A stretch of 10,225 nucleotides of DNA from Pyrinomonadaceae bacterium (GTDB lineage: Bacteria; Acidobacteriota; Blastocatellia; Pyrinomonadales; Pyrinomonadaceae): NCBI GenBank assembly GCA_026786155.1, contig JAJAYR010000020.1, forward strand, positions 1 to 10,225. The letters run 5' to 3'. Shown here one piece after another: positions 6,706-10,225 of the stretch. The notes under the pieces were generated by a model. That model made no database searches, had not been told where the DNA came from, and worked only from the letters and a program-made list of their open reading frames with translations. The first letter of the stretch is position 1. Every line of letters starts with the position of its first letter. The position numbers and the translations under genes are program-made.

Positions 6706-9443
6706 TGTCTGAAACTCCGCGTCAAAACTTAAAAAATCTTCAACTTCGCGCTAATCTTCCGAAATACTTTCGGATTGGCGCGGTTGTCGCATTGGCGATA
6801 ACGATAGTTGCCATCGGCATCGGATTTTACCGTTCGCGGAACAATCAGGAATTTCGCCTGAAAAGCGAACACGCGCAGCTTTCCAAAGATGTCGTCGCCG
6901 AAGTCAACGGTTATGAACGGACGGAAACCGAAGGCGATGTGAAAAAGTATTACATCAAAGCCGACAAAGCCAAGACTTTCGCCGACAATCATCAGGAACT
7001 CGAAAATGTTTTCTTGCAGGTTTTCGACGAAACGGGCGTAAAGTTCGACCAAATGACGGCTCAGAAAGCAATTTATATTCCCGAAGAAAACAAAAACTTT
7101 ACGGCTTATTTCGCAGGCGAAGTGAACGTCGAAACGCGCGACGCGCTGAAGGTGAAAACCGCGCAGATTGTTTATACGAAAGCCGATGAGACGGCGCGAG
7201 CCGACGAAGCGATTGAGTTTTCGCGCGAAAATATCACGGGCAAATCGTTCGGCGCGATTGTCAAGACGAAAGGGAAAACGCTCGAACTTTTGAAAGACAT
7301 CGAGATTTACGCCAACGGAAACGGCGAAGGCGAATTTGCCGACAAAAGTTTTCAGCAGGCGCGAATTGCCGCCGGACACGCATTTTTGAATCAAACCGAA
7401 GGCAGAATCGAATTTAAAAACGCGGTCAATATTAACATCACGCCGAACGAATCGAAGCAAAACGGGCAGCCGACCGACATTAAATCCGACAAGGCGACCG
7501 CGTATTTCGTCAACAAAGAAATCAAAAAATTTGATTTGAACGGCAATGTTGACGTGCAGCAGAAGGCAACGAACGCCAATCCGAAATGGACGAGAACGCG
7601 GGCGAATCGCGCCGTTGCCGACATCAATAAAGAATTAAAACAGCTCGAATTATTTGAAAACGTCTTGATCGAAACCGCGTCCGGCAGCGAAAAACCGACG
7701 AATATCAAAACCGATTACGCGCTTTATCAAAAAGATGCCGACCGTTTTGAATTGAAAAACGGCGTGAAAATCGTTACCAATCAAGACAATAAACAAACGA
7801 ATATAAAATCTAACGAAGCGATTTATGAGCAAAAAAGCGGCAAAATTTTTCTCTACGGGAACGCGGAAATCACGCAGGGCGGCGATTATATCAAAGGCGA
7901 CAATCTGACGGCGGAACTTTTTCCTAATAAAAATCTGAAAAACGCCGTTGTCAAAGGCAACGCTTATCTGAAACAAACCGCGCCCGACCGCACGACCGAA
8001 GTTTCGGGCAATGAACTGAACGCGGCTTTCGGCGACAATCAACAACTGAGTTCCGCCAATATCGTCGGCGCGGGAAATGCCAATTTGATTCCGGCGAACG
8101 CGGGCGATTACTCAAAAGTTACGCTGTCCGCGCCGAACGCGATTCGTCTGAATTTCAACGGCGCGGGACTGCTTCAGGAAATGAACACCGAAGGACGCAC
8201 GACCGTGGCGATGGTTGCGCCGAACGGCAAACCCGACGCTGCCAATAAAAAAATAACGGCGGACACGGTAAAAACCGTTTTGAACGGCGACGGAAAAAAT
8301 CTGGCGCGAGCCGAAGCCGTCGGCAACGCGGAATTATTCGTCGAGCCGTTAAAAAATTCGGCGGAAAATTATCAAACGACGATAAACGCGCCGCGTTTCG
8401 ACTGCGATTTTTTTGAGACGGGAAATAATCCGCGCAACTGCGTCGCCGCGACGAAAACGAAAACCGTCCGCGTCCCGACCGTCCCAAATGAAAATCGCGG
8501 AACGCAGACTTTAATCGCCGACAAATTAAACGCGAGTTTTAATCAGCAATCGAACGACGTTCAGCAATTTGATGCCAACGGCAACGCGAAATTTTTTGAA
8601 CTCGACCGCAGCGGAACGGCGAATCAAATAGTTTTCACGGCGAACGACGGAACGGTTCGGATGCGCGGCGAGCCGCTCGTTTCCGATTCAAGAGCGCGAG
8701 CCAAAGCGAACGAAATTGATTGGGACACCAAAAACGAAAAATCGTTTTTGCGCGGCAAAGTTTCGACGACTTACGTCAGCCAAAAACAGACGGGCGGCGC
8801 AACTCCTTTCGGCGAAACCAACGCGCCGGTTTTCGTGACGGCGGAAAATGCCGAGTTTAATCACAAAACCGAAATCGGAACTTATGCGGGAAACGCCCGC
8901 GCTTGGCAGGAGAATAATTACGTCCGCGCCGATAAATTAATTTTGCGCCAAAAACAAGGCGAACTTTACGGCGAAGGCGCGGTGCAAAGTCTGCTTTACG
9001 ACGCGAAACGTCAGGAAAACGGCAAGGAATCGAATGTTCCGGTTTATGCCCAATCGCAGAAAATCTTTTATTTCAAGGATAAAAATCAGCTTCGCTACGA
9101 AACGGACGTTGACATCAGACAAGGCACGGACAGAATCGTCGCGGGCGTGGCGAATGTTTATCTGAACGACAAAAACGAGTTGGCGCAAACCATCGCGGAA
9201 AAAAATGTCGTCGTTACTTCGCCGAATCGTAAAGCCGTCGGCGATTACGCGCAGTATATCGCGGCGGACGAATCAGTTATACTGCGCGGCAATCCCGCCA
9301 AAATTGACGATGCCGAAAACGGCTCGACGCAGGGAGCGCAAGTTACCGTGTTTCTGAAAACTAACCGCGTCGTCGGCGAAAGTAAAACCGCGCAAACGAA
9401 TACGGGCAGAATTCGGACGGTTTATAAAATCAAGAAACAATAA
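6705..9443 (+). CDS. LptC/LptA (OstA)-like LPS transport protein, 912 residues
   Basis: This protein resembles a fusion of LptC with several OstA/LptA-type beta-jellyroll units, which carry lipopolysaccharide across the periplasm in the Lpt pathway. A short cytoplasmic N-terminus precedes one membrane helix (about 24-42), with the rest periplasmic. The LptC-like part follows (about 45-210), including an ADEAIEFSRENITGKSFGA stretch. Repeated OstA-type strands fill the middle: phrases of the kind IKSNEAIYEQKSGKIFLYGNAEI and VKGNAYLKQ recur. The C-terminal unit has the typical ILRGNPAKIDDAENGSTQGA pattern (NPA at 863-865). E. coli LptC and LptA are each under 200 residues, so this chain is about two to three times their sum. 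It might span the periplasm without separate LptA, which is inferred. Start and stop codons overlap both neighbours (TAATG on each side). Confidence 0.8.
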   Translation: MSETPRQNLKNLQLRANLPKYFRIGAVVALAITIVAIGIGFYRSRNNQEFRLKSEHAQLSKDVVAEVNGYERTETEGDVKKYYIKADKAKTFADNHQELENVFLQVFDETGVKFDQMTAQKAIYIPEENKNFTAYFAGEVNVETRDALKVKTAQIVYTKADETARADEAIEFSRENITGKSFGAIVKTKGKTLELLKDIEIYANGNGEGEFADKSFQQARIAAGHAFLNQTEGRIEFKNAVNINITPNESKQNGQPTDIKSDKATAYFVNKEIKKFDLNGNVDVQQKATNANPKWTRTRANRAVADINKELKQLELFENVLIETASGSEKPTNIKTDYALYQKDADRFELKNGVKIVTNQDNKQTNIKSNEAIYEQKSGKIFLYGNAEITQGGDYIKGDNLTAELFPNKNLKNAVVKGNAYLKQTAPDRTTEVSGNELNAAFGDNQQLSSANIVGAGNANLIPANAGDYSKVTLSAPNAIRLNFNGAGLLQEMNTEGRTTVAMVAPNGKPDAANKKITADTVKTVLNGDGKNLARAEAVGNAELFVEPLKNSAENYQTTINAPRFDCDFFETGNNPRNCVAATKTKTVRVPTVPNENRGTQTLIADKLNASFNQQSNDVQQFDANGNAKFFELDRSGTANQIVFTANDGTVRMRGEPLVSDSRARAKANEIDWDTKNEKSFLRGKVSTTYVSQKQTGGATPFGETNAPVFVTAENAEFNHKTEIGTYAGNARAWQENNYVRADKLILRQKQGELYGEGAVQSLLYDAKRQENGKESNVPVYAQSQKIFYFKDKNQLRYETDVDIRQGTDRIVAGVANVYLNDKNELAQTIAEKNVVVTSPNRKAVGDYAQYIAADESVILRGNPAKIDDAENGSTQGAQVTVFLKTNRVVGESKTAQTNTGRIRTVYKIKKQ

Positions 9444-9735
9444 TGGCTCAAATTAGTTTAAGTGAAGCCAAAAAATTGATTTCTTTCTGGGTAAAAGAAA
9501 CTTTCCCGACCGTTTCCGAATCAATCAAATATCATTTTGCGCGACACGGACGCGAAGTTTCCGCCGGAGGAGATGTCTGGCAGTATTTAAGAAAATCAGT
9601 CGCTTTTGCCAAAAACTTGCGCGGTGAAGAACGAGTGAAATTGGTATCGGAGTCGTTCGATATATGAAAAGCGGTTATTATATTATTAAAGACGCTGCCG
9701 GAAAAATTTTGTCTTTCGGAAGTGAAAGGTTATGA
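9443..9735 (+). CDS. Small polymorphic-toxin-like (RNase-type) protein, apparent frameshift
   Basis: The frame from 9443 encodes 74 residues ending at 9667. It holds SESIKYHFARHGREVSAGG (about 25-43) and VWQYLRKSVAFAKNLRG, a pattern I associate with the C-terminal nuclease domain of polymorphic toxins, where a YHxxKHG-like histidine motif is conserved. The expected rest of that domain, RYMKSGYYIIKDAAGKILSFG, lies in another frame (9658-9720) and ends at TGA 9733-9735, overlapping the next ATG. One missing base near 9625-9665, for example a G around 9643, would restore a protein of about 97 residues. No signal peptide or delivery domain is seen. Without repair it is probably inactive. The toxin assignment rests on remembered motif patterns and the neighbouring gene, not on a search. 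Its place directly after the LPS-transport gene is unusual. Confidence 0.45.
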
Positions 9736-10166
9736 AAAGCGAAATCGAGGAAAAATTAAAAATTTTGCAGGAACTTTATAAAAGCGATTTTTTACATCCG
9801 TTTCCTTATGACGATTGCCGAAAAGTTCTGAAGCAAAATGATAATCAATTTGAAGACTTAATTCCGTGTTTGGACGTTTATTTGTCCGATGTGGCGGGCT
9901 TTTGCAGTTGGGGGAAAAGAATCGCAGATTGGTCAAACGAACAAGTCGCCGATGCCGCAATCAAATTAGGTAAATCGTTTTTCGACAGATTTAATAAATT
10001 TTCCGAATTGAAACCGCAAATAAACGACGTGGAAACGCCGACACTTTACAATCAACTGCTAATTTTCGATTTAATGCGCTTGACGCTGACCGATATTTTG
10101 TCTGAAATAAAACTTGCCGGACGTTCGCAAATCGGGGGAAAATCAAAATCTTCTATCGTCAGTTAA
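9732..10166 (+). CDS. Hypothetical soluble protein, candidate immunity partner
   Basis: This 144-residue protein is not a family I can name. It has no membrane segment or signal peptide and is mostly helical in pattern, with acidic and aromatic clusters: FLHPFPYDDCRKVL (20-33), then DLIPCLDVYLSDVAGFCSWGKRIADWS, and PTLYNQLLIFDLMRLTLTDIL near the end. GGAAG at 9718-9722 can serve as ribosome binding site, and the ATG overlaps the stop of the toxin-like gene (ATGA). Size, solubility and strict coupling to a toxin-like gene suggest an immunity or antitoxin role, which is inferred. The last residues (SQIGGKSKSSIVS) follow a GGGGG run at 10134-10138; removing one G gives another tail ending at 10176, in a TAATG overlap with the next gene. 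Confidence 0.65.
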   Translation: MKSEIEEKLKILQELYKSDFLHPFPYDDCRKVLKQNDNQFEDLIPCLDVYLSDVAGFCSWGKRIADWSNEQVADAAIKLGKSFFDRFNKFSELKPQINDVETPTLYNQLLIFDLMRLTLTDILSEIKLAGRSQIGGKSKSSIVS

Positions 10167-10175
10167 ACGGTTCTA

Positions 10176-10225
10176 ATGTCAAATCTTATTCAAGCGGAAA
10201 ATTCAAACACGACGAACGGCAGCAA
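10176..10225 (+). CDS. Start of a gene cut by the window end, perhaps lptB
   Basis: An ATG at 10176 opens a frame (MSNLIQAENSNTTNG) that runs off the window. Only 16 full codons are visible, polar and without a recognisable domain. An LptB-type ATPase is common after LptC/OstA genes in related bacteria, and an N-terminal extension before the ABC domain would be compatible. This is context-based inference only. Confidence 0.4.
   Translation, partial: MSNLIQAENSNTTNGS

Noticed and set aside
6729..7460. 243-codon open frame on the minus strand
   Set aside because: It lies wholly inside the LptC/OstA-like gene, has low-complexity composition rich in Phe, Arg and Val, and shows no family motif; it is a shadow of the + strand codon pattern.

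Overview
This window carries eleven genes or gene fragments, all on the + strand and tightly packed; no stretch over 300 bases lacks a gene. The gene set (RNase J, UppP, RecJ, an LPS-transport LptC/OstA protein) points to a diderm bacterium that makes lipopolysaccharide or lipooligosaccharide. RNase J, two Uma2-family proteins and one very long LptC/OstA-type protein fit an Acidobacteriota genome, perhaps of the Blastocatellia/Pyrinomonadales type. That assignment is inferred from gene content and style, not from a phylogenetic marker.

Layout. 1-915: C-terminal part of RNase J, cut by the window edge, followed 4 nt later by a Uma2-family nuclease-like gene (920-1618). 1619-1755 holds a long hairpin-forming inverted repeat. 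1756-2196: a tandem-ACT-domain protein, ending at a clear intrinsic terminator (2268-2328) whose T tract lies one base from the start codon of a classical SDR oxidoreductase (2330-3100). 3101-3231 holds a second, unrelated inverted repeat built on ATTACGAATT-type words. 3232-4122: undecaprenyl-diphosphatase UppP, then a small four-helix membrane protein (4135-4519) that is intact only if a frameshift at an 8-A run is bridged. Its stop overlaps the start of recJ (4516-6213).

recJ is followed by a second, different Uma2-family gene (6229-6705) with a strong ribosome binding site, then by a 912-residue LptC/OstA-like protein (6705-9443) that may form much of the periplasmic LPS bridge. Inserted behind it is a small two-gene unit: a frameshifted protein resembling the C-terminal RNase-type toxin domain of polymorphic toxins (9443-9735) and a soluble protein that may be its immunity partner (9732-10166). 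A new reading frame begins at 10176, perhaps lptB. From 3232 to the end, start and stop codons overlap or lie within 20 nt, so this stretch can be read as one operon linking envelope-lipid recycling, recombination repair and LPS export, with accessory nuclease-like genes inserted.

The least ordinary parts are the toxin/immunity-like pair inside the LPS-export operon, the two or three apparent frameshifts (which may be sequencing errors, decay or recoding), the two intergenic palindromic elements, and the terminator that abuts the SDR start codon.
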